Shown here in pieces: positions 1-6,589 of a stretch of 8,376 nucleotides of DNA (the first letter of the stretch is position 1; every line of letters starts with the position of its first letter). A program made the translations under genes and the position numbers. The notes under the pieces are model-generated. The model saw only the letters and a list, made by a program, of their open reading frames with translations. It was not told where the DNA came from and searched no databases. The DNA comes from Pseudomonadota bacterium (GTDB lineage Bacteria > Pseudomonadota > Gammaproteobacteria > Burkholderiales > Ferrovaceae), in assembly GCA_021794775.1 (NCBI GenBank), contig JAJYQG010000007.1, positions 1 to 8,376 on the forward strand, written 5' to 3'.

Positions 1-252
1 CCAACGCATAGGAATGCGGGCGCCGAGTTCAAAGAGCAGCAAGGCTACGGCCAACCCTACAAAGGGTCCTATGCCGGGGAGGTCGGCGGTATCCACCCAT
101 CCCAACCCGAGTGGCCCCAGCATTACCCCTGCCAAAGCGTAACCTGCAATTCGAGGAAACTGGCGATAGCGATGCACCGTTTCGCCAACCAGTGCCGCCA
201 TCAAAAATGAGAAAGCTAGGCGCACGAAGGTCGCATGTATCGGGTCGAACAT
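1..252 (-). CDS. CPA2-family (Kef-type) monovalent cation/proton antiporter, N-terminal part
   Basis: Only the first 84 residues are in the window; the gene runs off the left edge. The reading frame starts at an ATG (complement of 250-252) preceded by GGAGG three bases upstream, a strong but rather close ribosome-binding site. The protein begins MFDPIHATFVRLAF, followed by a first membrane helix, then the motif HRYRQFPRIAGYALAGVMLG near residues 27-46 and a second hydrophobic run ending LLLFELGARI near residues 71-80. This order (helix, short basic turn, P-R-I-x-G-Y-x-x-A-G-x-x-x-G-P, then L-L-F-E/x-L-G) is typical of the Na+/H+ exchanger domain of CPA2 transporters such as KefB/KefC and other cation:proton antiporters of the inner membrane. 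The C-terminal part that would show a TrkA-N domain is absent, so K+ versus Na+ specificity cannot be judged. Family call is firm; subfamily is open. Confidence 0.8.
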   Translation of the reverse strand, partial: MFDPIHATFVRLAFSFLMAALVGETVHRYRQFPRIAGYALAGVMLGPLGLGWVDTADLPGIGPFVGLAVALLLFELGARIPMRW

Positions 253-315
253 TGTCCTCCGATCTATAGACATGGCCCGAGGTTGGCAGCCATGGCGCTA
301 AATCCAGAAGTGGTC

Positions 316-345
316 ATTGTAATCGTTTATCTCCGGGAACTTCAA
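316..345 (-). promoter_or_regulatory. candidate sigma-70 promoter for the CPA2 antiporter gene
   Basis: On the minus strand TTGAAG (complement of 340-345) and TACAAT (complement of 316-321) are separated by 18 bases. Transcription would start near 309 and give a leader of about 57 bases before the antiporter ATG. The -10 matches the consensus in five of six positions and the -35 in four of six. It was found by eye only. The rest of the 253-472 gap shows no convincing plus-strand promoter for the mutarotase gene and no RNA structure. Confidence 0.35.
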
Positions 346-472
346 ACTCTTTATGACCGAGGTTCTCCAGGCGAGACGGAATATTACGTTGAGAAATGGA
401 CTTTAGGGGGCTGGCGTAGCGTTGGGAATGGCTGCTACCATGGTGTCTGATGGTTAACGTCAAGGAACGTTT

Positions 473-1378
473 ATGCACAGTGTTTCCGAATTGAATCAAC
501 ATTATGGTATTCCTGGAAAGGTCGGTTTCTTGCGCGATGATCATGGTTTCATCCAGATTGTCGTGACCACGTCCTTGGCGTTGGCGCGGTTGGCCTTGCA
601 GGGAGCGCAGCTGTTGCACTGGGAGCCTGTAGGTCAAGAACCTGTCATCTGGTTGTCCGACGAAGCGCGTTACGTGGTCGGCAAGTCCGTGCGAGGAGGC
701 GCCCCGGTTTGCTGGCCGTGGTTTGGCCCTCATGCGGTGCATGTGGATTATCCCGCCCATGGTTTTGCGCGTACCACCTTATGGGAGCCTGTGGCATGCG
801 ATGTTTTGCCCGATGGTGCGGTGCGGCTTGAGTTGCGTTTGCCACGACAAGCGGTGCAGAGCGAGGCATGGCCTTACGATACGACGCTGTCCATCGTGGC
901 GATCATCGGGGCTACGTTGGAGATGGATCTTGTGACGCAAAATCATGGCGTCCATCCGGTGACCGTGGGGCAGGCGTTGCATACCTATTTCCGTGTTGGC
1001 GATGTTCGTCGGGTGGCCATTCATGGATTGGAAGGATGTCCTTATCTTGATAAAGTGCGCCAGGGTGAACGGCATATCCAGGAGGGGCCTATCGGCTTTA
1101 GCGAGGAAACGGATCGTATCTATCTCGACAGTCTTCGTGAGGTGGTGATCGATGATCCTGTGATGCAGCGCCGCATTCGAGTGACCAAGCAGGGCAGCGC
1201 CTCCACGGTGGTGTGGAATCCTTGGGTGGACAAAGCGGCCAAGATGGGCGATCTTGGTGCGGAAGGGTATCTGCGCATGGTTTGTGTTGAAAATGCCAAT
1301 GCCGCCGATGATGTGCTGATTCTGCCTGCACAGGGAACGCACCACCTCTGCGTGCGTTACGCGGTGGAGTCTTTTTGA
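473..1378 (+). CDS. yeaD: D-hexose-6-phosphate mutarotase (YeaD-type aldose-1-epimerase family)
   Basis: A cytoplasmic enzyme expected to interconvert the alpha and beta anomers of glucose 6-phosphate and related hexose phosphates. The 301-residue length fits the YeaD/YMR099C group of the galactose mutarotase-like fold. Family motifs seen in order: VRGGAPVCWPWFGPH (residues 73-87), PAHGFAR (94-100), GQALHTYFRV (166-175), VWNPWVDKAAKMGDLG (247-262) and MVCVENANA (269-277). His170 in ALHTYF and Glu273 in CVENA sit where the catalytic His and Glu of characterised members are found (from memory of the family, not aligned). Arg74 lies in the phosphate-recognition region. Start choice: ATG 473 has AAGGA at 462-466, seven bases upstream. 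There is no signal peptide. The nearby exported glycosidase and hexose symporter fit a role in sugar use, though it is separated from them by a minus-strand gene and is not in the same transcript. Confidence 0.88.
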   Translation: MHSVSELNQHYGIPGKVGFLRDDHGFIQIVVTTSLALARLALQGAQLLHWEPVGQEPVIWLSDEARYVVGKSVRGGAPVCWPWFGPHAVHVDYPAHGFARTTLWEPVACDVLPDGAVRLELRLPRQAVQSEAWPYDTTLSIVAIIGATLEMDLVTQNHGVHPVTVGQALHTYFRVGDVRRVAIHGLEGCPYLDKVRQGERHIQEGPIGFSEETDRIYLDSLREVVIDDPVMQRRIRVTKQGSASTVVWNPWVDKAAKMGDLGAEGYLRMVCVENANAADDVLILPAQGTHHLCVRYAVESF

Positions 1379-1386
1379 CGCGTTTC

Positions 1387-1400
1387 GCCACGAGCGTGGC
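1387..1400. terminator. weak hairpin between convergent genes
   Basis: GCCACG (1387-1392) and CGTGGC (1395-1400) form a six-base inverted repeat nine bases after the mutarotase stop codon, and just past the end of the convergent gene at 1407. No T-run follows on either strand, so intrinsic termination is uncertain; it may only stabilise 3' ends. Confidence 0.25.
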
Positions 1401-1406
1401 AGGGGA

Positions 1407-1817
1407 TCATGCTTCAGGTAGACATAAAGGACCCGACTGAGGGGTGGTGTAGCTGTGGATGATGAGAGACACCAGTTCGTGTATCTCCTCCGGGGTGAAA
1501 TGCTGGGACAGGCGGCGTCCCAAGGGACCTTCGATGCGTATCAAGCGCTCATCCCCATGCTCTCCGGATAGGGTTACCCCCAGCACCTGGAAGGCGTTTT
1601 CATCGGCATGGTTGGCCATGGTGATTTGGGCCTCGACGATGGTGTTGTATTCGTGCTCGATACGGTCGTAAACTTCGTCGGTCAAATCGTCGGGAATTTC
1701 GACGACATAACCTTCCGGTTGCTGTTCCTGCGTCGTCGCCGGAATGCCCAGCGCATCGAGGAACCCAAGAAAGCGTAGGCGAAAAGAAGGCGCGAAGAAA
1801 ATAAATTGAATGCCCAT
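1407..1817 (-). CDS. conserved hypothetical protein, 136 residues
   Basis: The best start is the ATG at complement 1815-1817, which has GAGGT five bases upstream and gives a protein starting MGIQFIFFAPSFRLRFLGFL. The open frame extends upstream to 1958, but those 47 codons carry no ribosome-binding site and have poor composition. The protein has an N-terminal strand/helix block (residues 1-26), an acidic middle (EIPDDLTDEVYDRIEHEY, about 40-57), a strand-rich part (FQVLGVTLSGEHGDERLIRIEG), then an acidic helix FTPEEIHELVSLIIHS (about 107-122) and a tail SGPLCLPEA. No signal peptide or membrane segment is visible. From memory the plan resembles an uncharacterised family in beta- and gammaproteobacteria whose members share a 'TPEE...LV.AI' helix and a 'LC' tail; this is recall, not a search. 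It is convergent with the mutarotase and divergent from the GH1 gene. Function unknown. Confidence 0.7.
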   Translation of the reverse strand: MGIQFIFFAPSFRLRFLGFLDALGIPATTQEQQPEGYVVEIPDDLTDEVYDRIEHEYNTIVEAQITMANHADENAFQVLGVTLSGEHGDERLIRIEGPLGRRLSQHFTPEEIHELVSLIIHSYTTPQSGPLCLPEA

Positions 1818-1945
1818 GGCTGACCTCGCAAACAGAGAATGGCCATTGCCCCGAAGCGTCGTTGAGACCAAGTGACAATGGTGCTTCCGCAAGATACCGT
1901 GAAAGTGGCGGCCCGTCCATTCGTACGTACCGCCCAATCTCTGGC

Positions 1946-1951
1946 TATACT
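1946..1951 (+). promoter_or_regulatory. possible -10 element for the GH1/symporter pair
   Basis: TATACT lies 32 bases before the preferred GTG start of the GH1 gene; transcription would begin near 1958. No good -35 is seen at the right distance: the bases 16-18 upstream overlap the palindrome GTACGTAC (1923-1930). Low-confidence call that would make this gap a divergent promoter region shared with the gene at 1407-1817. Confidence 0.25.
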
Positions 1952-1983
1952 TCGGCACTGGATGGACAATGGGAGGAGTGCAG

Positions 1984-3354
1984 GTGAAGCAGTCTTGGTG
2001 GGATGAGTATCGAAAACAACGCCGTCACCTGATGCGGGCAGGGGGGGCATTGGTGTTGGCTCAGGCTGCGCGGGCGAATGCTGCGGCGCAGGGAGGGGGC
2101 TTGCTGGAACCGGGCGAGTTTCCGCGCGGCTTTCTCTGGGGAGCGGCCACGGCGGGCCATCAGGTTGAGGGCGGCAACATCAACAGCGACTCCTGGCTGT
2201 TGGAGAATCTTCATCCCACCTTGTTTGATGAACCCTCGGGCGATGCGTGTGACCATTACCACCGTTTCGATCAGGACATCACCATGCTCGCGGATCTGGG
2301 GCTGGGAACCTTTCGGTTTTCACTGGAATGGTCGCGCATCGAACCCGAACCGGGACAGTTTTCGCTGGCGGCGATCGACCATTATCGGCGTGTGTTGGCG
2401 TCCTGCCGGCGTGCCGGGGTACAGGCGATGGTGACCTATAACCATTTCACCGTGCCCCGTTGGTTTGCCGGTCAGGGGGGTTGGGAAGCCTCGGATGCAT
2501 CGCAGTTTTTTGCCCGTTACTGTGCCATGGTAACCAGCTATCTGGGTGCCGACATGACCATGGCCACCACCCTCAACGAACCCAACCTTACACAGTTGTT
2601 GTTTGGCATTCCCGGGTTGCAACAGAACAAGCTGGGCACCATCGAGGATCACGACATCATTCGTAAGGCAGGGGAGCGGATGGGAACGGGGCGCTTTTCT
2701 TCGTGGATTTTTGGTGATTATGAGCATATTCATCATGGCTTGTTGTTGGCGCACCGCAAAGCGTACGAAGCCATCAAGACCGAGCGACCGGAGTTGCCCG
2801 TTGGCGTGTCGATTGCCATGGAGGATGATCAGGTGGCCGAAGCGGGTGGCGAGGCTATGCTCGATAAAAAACGCAGCCTTGCCTATCAGCCGTGGTTTGA
2901 GTTGGCACGTCGCCATGCGGATTTCTTTGGGGTGCAATGCTATTCCCGTTGTCGTATCGGCCCATCCGGTCGCTTGCCTCCCGAACCGGGAGTACCTTTG
3001 ACGGACATGGGCTATGAGTTCTACCCGGAGGCGTTGGAGGGTGCGTTGCGTTATGCGCATCAGCATCTCAGGGTGCCGCTCTACGTCACGGAAAACGGCA
3101 TTGCCACGACCGATGATACGCGGCGCGTGGAGTATATCCGCAGGGCGTTGGCTGGGGTGCGGCGTTGTCTGGATTCGGGGTTGGACGTGCGCGGCTACAT
3201 CCACTGGTCGTTGTTGGACAATTTTGAGTGGCTGGAAGGGTATCGCCCGCGTTTTGGCCTCGTCGCCGTCGACCATACCACCTTCCGGCGCAGTATCAAG
3301 CCCAGCGCTGTCTATCTGGGTAACATCGCCCGTCACAATCGTTTGACCGGGTGA
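1984..3354 (+). CDS. GH1 family beta-glycosidase (beta-glucosidase-like) with Tat-type signal
   Basis: A retaining beta-glycosidase of glycoside hydrolase family 1, expected to release a non-reducing-end sugar from beta-glucosides or beta-galactosides. Start choice: GTG 1984 follows GGGAGGAG (1971-1978) at normal spacing. ATG 1969 and GTG 1978 are in frame but overlap that ribosome-binding site; from ATG the protein would gain five residues. Numbered from GTG: acid/base Glu199 in TLNEPN, nucleophile Glu370 in YVTENGIA, substrate-site motifs HQVEGG near 59-64, NHFTVPRW near 153-160, and WSLLDNFEW near 408-416. About 456 residues, near normal for GH1. The N-terminus reads QRRHLMRAGG (12-21), then an Ala-rich stretch ending ARANAAAQ, which resembles a Tat signal peptide with an A-x-A cleavage site near residues 31-35; the hydrophobic stretch is only moderate. 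Export would be unusual, since most bacterial GH1 enzymes are cytoplasmic. The symporter start overlaps its stop. Substrate is not determined. Confidence 0.9.
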   Translation: MKQSWWDEYRKQRRHLMRAGGALVLAQAARANAAAQGGGLLEPGEFPRGFLWGAATAGHQVEGGNINSDSWLLENLHPTLFDEPSGDACDHYHRFDQDITMLADLGLGTFRFSLEWSRIEPEPGQFSLAAIDHYRRVLASCRRAGVQAMVTYNHFTVPRWFAGQGGWEASDASQFFARYCAMVTSYLGADMTMATTLNEPNLTQLLFGIPGLQQNKLGTIEDHDIIRKAGERMGTGRFSSWIFGDYEHIHHGLLLAHRKAYEAIKTERPELPVGVSIAMEDDQVAEAGGEAMLDKKRSLAYQPWFELARRHADFFGVQCYSRCRIGPSGRLPPEPGVPLTDMGYEFYPEALEGALRYAHQHLRVPLYVTENGIATTDDTRRVEYIRRALAGVRRCLDSGLDVRGYIHWSLLDNFEWLEGYRPRFGLVAVDHTTFRRSIKPSAVYLGNIARHNRLTG

Positions 3355-4559
3355 TGGCCCTGGCCAGCGGGGAGAACTTGGGACACGCGCAACGTCGCTG
3401 GATGGGCGTGTCCATTGCGGTGTTCTTTTGCTGGGGTCTGGCGACCGTGCTCATCGACTCTCTGGTTCCCAAGCTGAAAGAGCTTTTCCAGTTGAACTAT
3501 GCCGAGGTTTTGCTGACGCAGTTCAGTTTTTTTCTTGGCTACCTGGTGTTTTCCCTTCCGGCGGGGCATATTTTGGCCCGTTTGGGTTACGCTCGCGGCA
3601 TTGCTTTGGGGCTCGGCGTTGCCGTATTGGGCTGTCTGTTGTTTGTGCCGGCGACCTGGTTCAAGCAGTTTCCCTGGTTTCTGTTGGCTCTGTTTGTGCT
3701 GTCTGCCGGCATTACGATGTTGCAGGTGTCCGTCAACCCGTTGGTGCTGGGCCTTGGTCCTCACGAGCGCGCGCATAGCCGCCTGACGCTGGCGCAAGCC
3801 TTCAATTCGCTGGGGACCACCGTGGGTCCACTGATCGGTGCCGCCGTCATTTTGCGTCATGCCACGACCCAGGACATGGCGCCCATGCGTTGGCCATTTC
3901 TATGGATAGCAGCGGTTTTTCTGGGGTTGGCCTGGTATTTCTGGCGCGGTCGTGATGCCGCTTCACTGCCGTTGGTGGCTGCGGTGCCTGCACAAGTGGA
4001 TTGGCAACTGTTTCGCCACCACCAGTTTGCTTTTGGGTGGGCGGGCATCTTCGTTTACGTTGGCGCCGAAGTGACCTTGGGCAGTTTGATGACCAGTTTC
4101 CTTATGCAGGCTTCCGTACTGGGTCTGCCGGCCCCGGTTGCCGGAAGCATGGTGAGCCTGTATTGGGGCGGGGCCATGGTGGGTCGGTTTCTTGGCTCTT
4201 GGGTGTTGACCCGCGTGCCCGCCCCGCGTCTTTTGATGTGGGGCGCCAGTTGTGCGGGGGGGTTGGTGGTGACCGCCTATCTCAGCCACGGCTGGATGGC
4301 CGCGCTTGCGCTGATTCTGGTGGGGGTATGCCATTCGGTCATGTTTCCTGTCATCTATGCCTTATCCCTGGAAGGGTTGGGCGAAGATGTTCCGCAAGCA
4401 TCAGGCTTGCTGTGCCTGGCGATCGTTGGCGGGGCTCTGGTGCCGCTCGGCATCGGCCTGCTGGCAGACCGTGTTGGGCTGAGTCACGCTTTGTTGTTGC
4501 CCGTGTTGTGTTACATCACCATCGCAGCGTTTGCGCTCAAGGCACGGACCGTATCCTGA
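3354..4559 (+). CDS. FucP/GluP-family sugar:H+ symporter (MFS)
   Basis: An inner-membrane major facilitator of the fucose-galactose-glucose:H+ symporter family, about 401 residues with roughly 12 hydrophobic segments. Matching features are FFCWGLATVLIDSLVPK (24-40), QFSFFLGYLVFSLPAGHIL (56-74), LQVSVNPLVLGLGP (123-136) and LTLAQAFNSLGTTVGPLIGA. In E. coli FucP, recalled from the literature, Asp46 and Glu135 take part in proton coupling. Here Asp35 occupies the first position, while the second is Gln124 in LQVSVNP, the form I associate with glucose/galactose (GluP-like) members rather than fucose transporters. ATG 3354 overlaps the GH1 stop in the string TGATG; GTG 3351 is an in-frame alternative. 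No clear ribosome-binding site is present, so translational coupling to the GH1 gene is likely. The symporter would import the sugar that the GH1 enzyme releases. Substrate call: glucose or galactose, inferred. Confidence 0.85.
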   Translation: MALASGENLGHAQRRWMGVSIAVFFCWGLATVLIDSLVPKLKELFQLNYAEVLLTQFSFFLGYLVFSLPAGHILARLGYARGIALGLGVAVLGCLLFVPATWFKQFPWFLLALFVLSAGITMLQVSVNPLVLGLGPHERAHSRLTLAQAFNSLGTTVGPLIGAAVILRHATTQDMAPMRWPFLWIAAVFLGLAWYFWRGRDAASLPLVAAVPAQVDWQLFRHHQFAFGWAGIFVYVGAEVTLGSLMTSFLMQASVLGLPAPVAGSMVSLYWGGAMVGRFLGSWVLTRVPAPRLLMWGASCAGGLVVTAYLSHGWMAALALILVGVCHSVMFPVIYALSLEGLGEDVPQASGLLCLAIVGGALVPLGIGLLADRVGLSHALLLPVLCYITIAAFALKARTVS

Positions 4560-4617
4560 CAAAAAGTTGGGTCATCCCGCTCCTGTTTGGATAAAAAAGG
4601 GGCGAGCGTGTCGGTCA

Positions 4618-4646
4618 CGGTCATGAAATCTTCAAGATAAAGTCAC
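4618..4646 (+). promoter_or_regulatory. degenerate PhoB-box-like direct repeats upstream of the acid phosphatase
   Basis: Three 7-base units start exactly 11 bases apart: CGGTCAT (4618-4624), TCTTCAA (4629-4635) and AAGTCAC (4640-4646). The PhoB consensus is CTGTCAT repeated every 11 bases with 4-base gaps. The first unit matches six of seven positions, the third four of seven, and the middle one only three. The spacing and the phosphatase downstream make phosphate control attractive, but no good -10 lies at the usual distance (TAGCCT/TAGAGT at 4668-4678 is too far). The rest of the 4560-4720 gap holds only an imperfect hairpin (CGCTCC 4579-4584 with GGGGCG 4599-4604) without a T-run. Confidence 0.3.
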
Positions 4647-4720
4647 GCTTCTGCAAACCCGGAAAGCTAGCCTAGAGTGGTCTCAAAAGGCGTCGACCAC
4701 AACTTTTTCCGAGGATAACA

Positions 4721-6445
4721 ATGATGAAACTCAAGCGCACCACCAAGGGGCGGATGGCGATCATGCTGCTGATTCCTTTCATGTTGCAGGCTTGTGGTGG
4801 CGGATCGTCCACCAATCAGGCCGGGGCTCCGGTGTACACCGCGGCCCATGCTTTGGCGACGGCCACGCCGATCAAGCATCTGGTGGTGATCTACGGTGAA
4901 AATGTATCGTTCGACCACTATTTTGCCACCTATCCCCAGGCAACCAATCCCGCGTATTCGCCACTGTTTACGGCTCAGACAGGAACGCCGGCCGTGAATG
5001 GGCTGAGCGGTTCGCTGCTGACGGCCAACCCGAATTTTACCAATACCGTGAACGGTGCCCAAGCGGCCAACCCGTTTCGCCTGGATCGCTCCCAAGCGGG
5101 AACGGTCGATCAGGATCATGCTTACACTGCCGAGCAATTTGCTTACGACAAAGGGGTGGCTGATCTGTTTCCGAAGTATACGAATACGGTTACCAGCAGC
5201 AATACGACACTCTATACGCATCCGGGTTTGGTGATGGGCTATTTTGATGGCAATACGGTGACAGCCCTCTGGAATTATGCGCAGCATTTTGCCATGAATG
5301 ACAATGCGTTCACCGATACCTATGGCGCATCGACCCAGGGTGCTTTGGAAGCGGTTTCGGGGCAAACCAACGGGGTGCAACTGGTGGCCTCCAATCAGTC
5401 ACCGTTTGCCTTGGCGAGCGCTGCGGCCACGGGCTATTACGGTTCCTATTACATTCAGGATGGTCAAGGGGCACTAACGTTGATCAGCGATGTCGACCCT
5501 GCCTACGACAGCTGTTCCAATACCACCAATCAAGTATTGATGACGGGGAAAAATATCGGGGACTTGCTCAACGCCGCAAAAATTTCCTGGGGAGGGTTCA
5601 TGGGCGGGTTCAATCTCGGACTTTCCAATGCGGATGGCTCCACGGGGTGCAGCCGCGCGACCCGCTCGACGGTGGTCAATGCCAGCACCAAAGATTACAT
5701 TCCGCACCATAACTGGTTTCAATACTATCGGTCTACATCCAATCCAACCCACGCACGCCCCAGTTCTACCCAGGCAATTGGCTATTCGACGCAAGTTGAT
5801 GGGGTAACGGCGGATCCGGCCAACCATCAGTACGATATTCAGGATTTTTATACGGCGGTTCAGTCGGGCAATTATCCGGCCGTTAGCTATCTGAAGGCAC
5901 CGGCTTTTGAGGATGCTCACGCGGGTTATTCAGATCCGCTCGATGAACAAGCCTTTGTGACGCAGGTGCTGAATTTCTTGCAGCAGCAGCCTGAGTGGAG
6001 CAGCACCATGGTGGTGGTGACTTACGACGATTCCGATGGATGGTACGATCATGTCTATACGCCGGTTACCAGAAGCTCGTTTGACGCTCAAGCCGATCAA
6101 CTGGATGGGGCGGGAACATGCGGAACCGCGGGTCAGGTACAACCTCTGGGACTGGCGGGTGCGCCCGTCAATGGCCGTTGTGGTCCTGGAACGCGCATTC
6201 CTTTCATGGTGGTTTCCCCGTGGGCCAAAACCAATTTTGTCGACCATACCCAGATCAGCCAAGCTTCCATTGTTCGCTTCATTGAGGATAACTGGCTCGG
6301 AGGGCAGCGCATTGGGGCGGGCTCATTCGATGCTTCGGCAGGAAGTCTGATGGGGATGCTGAATACAGCGGGGTCAGGAACGGCGCCTTCCTTGTATCTG
6401 GATTCTACGTATGGAACGGTGCTAAGCGCGCCTCCTGCACTGTAG
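4721..6445 (+). CDS. acpA: AcpA/phospholipase C-family acid phosphatase, predicted lipoprotein
   Basis: A 574-residue phosphoesterase of the bacterial AcpA/phospholipase C superfamily, expected to hydrolyse phosphomonoesters (or phospholipids) outside the cytoplasm. ATG 4721 has GAGG at 4711-4714, six bases upstream; ATG 4724 is a close alternative. The N-terminus has a basic region (KLKRTTKGR), a hydrophobic core (MAIMLLIPFML) and a lipobox LQAC with Cys25, followed by Gly, pointing to an outer-membrane lipoprotein. Motifs: VIYGENVSFDHYF (56-68) with Glu60-Asn61, DTYGASTQG (199-207) with Ser204, and TYDDSDGWYDH (434-444) with Asp436-Asp437. These match in order the Glu-Asn, Ser and Asp-Asp metal/nucleophile set of Francisella AcpA as I recall it, so the active site looks intact. 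C-terminal motifs GPGTRIPFMVVSPWA (488-502) and FIEDNW (520-525) also fit the family. Monocistronic by layout, with a hairpin just downstream. Substrate preference (phosphatase versus phospholipase C) cannot be read from sequence. Confidence 0.87.
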   Translation: MMKLKRTTKGRMAIMLLIPFMLQACGGGSSTNQAGAPVYTAAHALATATPIKHLVVIYGENVSFDHYFATYPQATNPAYSPLFTAQTGTPAVNGLSGSLLTANPNFTNTVNGAQAANPFRLDRSQAGTVDQDHAYTAEQFAYDKGVADLFPKYTNTVTSSNTTLYTHPGLVMGYFDGNTVTALWNYAQHFAMNDNAFTDTYGASTQGALEAVSGQTNGVQLVASNQSPFALASAAATGYYGSYYIQDGQGALTLISDVDPAYDSCSNTTNQVLMTGKNIGDLLNAAKISWGGFMGGFNLGLSNADGSTGCSRATRSTVVNASTKDYIPHHNWFQYYRSTSNPTHARPSSTQAIGYSTQVDGVTADPANHQYDIQDFYTAVQSGNYPAVSYLKAPAFEDAHAGYSDPLDEQAFVTQVLNFLQQQPEWSSTMVVVTYDDSDGWYDHVYTPVTRSSFDAQADQLDGAGTCGTAGQVQPLGLAGAPVNGRCGPGTRIPFMVVSPWAKTNFVDHTQISQASIVRFIEDNWLGGQRIGAGSFDASAGSLMGMLNTAGSGTAPSLYLDSTYGTVLSAPPAL

Positions 6446-6464
6446 TCGCTGGAGCATGGCAGGT

Positions 6465-6494
6465 CGACAAAGGCGGCTGCGGCCGCCTTTGTCG
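6465..6494 (+). terminator. strong hairpin terminator after the acid phosphatase gene
   Basis: A perfect 13-base inverted repeat: CGACAAAGGCGGC (6465-6477), loop TGCG, and the complementary arm GCCGCCTTTGTCG (6482-6494). It begins 19 bases after the stop codon at 6445. No separate T-run follows the stem, so it may need help to terminate, but the stem is long, GC-rich and well placed. Confidence 0.7.
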
Positions 6495-6522
6495 TGATGG
6501 GGGTCAACGGACTGGGGGCTGG

Positions 6523-6531
6523 TGGGATAAT
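6523..6531 (+). promoter_or_regulatory. possible extended -10 promoter for the 59-residue ORF
   Basis: TGGGATAAT (TG, one base, GATAAT) matches an extended -10 element. It lies between the phosphatase terminator and the small gene, giving a predicted leader of about 50 bases. No good -35 is seen, as is usual for extended -10 promoters. Confidence 0.35.
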
Positions 6532-6589
6532 CGGGTATCATGATCCCTTGGGTTGCCGTATGCCGTTTTTTCAGCTGTGGAGGTTTGCG

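Noticed and set aside
235..450. Plus-strand open frame of 71 codons in the antiporter-mutarotase gap
   Set aside because: It has no ribosome-binding site, begins within the antisense of the antiporter start, and its product shows no family resemblance.
314..760. Minus-strand open frame overlapping the start of the mutarotase gene
   Set aside because: It lies mostly antisense to a well-supported gene, has no ribosome-binding site, and its product is rich in Arg/His/Gln without a recognisable motif.
1818..1958. N-terminal extension of the hypothetical gene at 1407-1817
   Set aside because: The upstream ATG at 1958 lacks a ribosome-binding site and the extension is His/Arg-rich, while the ATG at 1817 has GAGGT at good spacing.
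2320..3336. Long (338-codon) minus-strand frame opposite the GH1 gene
   Set aside because: It is an antisense shadow of a GH1 gene with intact catalytic motifs; long shadows are expected at this base composition.
4572..4606. Possible terminator after the symporter gene
   Set aside because: CGCTCC and GGGGCG can pair with one G-T pair across a 14-base loop, but there is no T-run on the plus strand and the stem is short.
4667..5380. 237-codon minus-strand frame opposite the acid phosphatase gene
   Set aside because: Composition is Arg/Ile/Gly-rich as in antisense frames, there is no start signal, and the sense strand codes for a clear AcpA-family protein.
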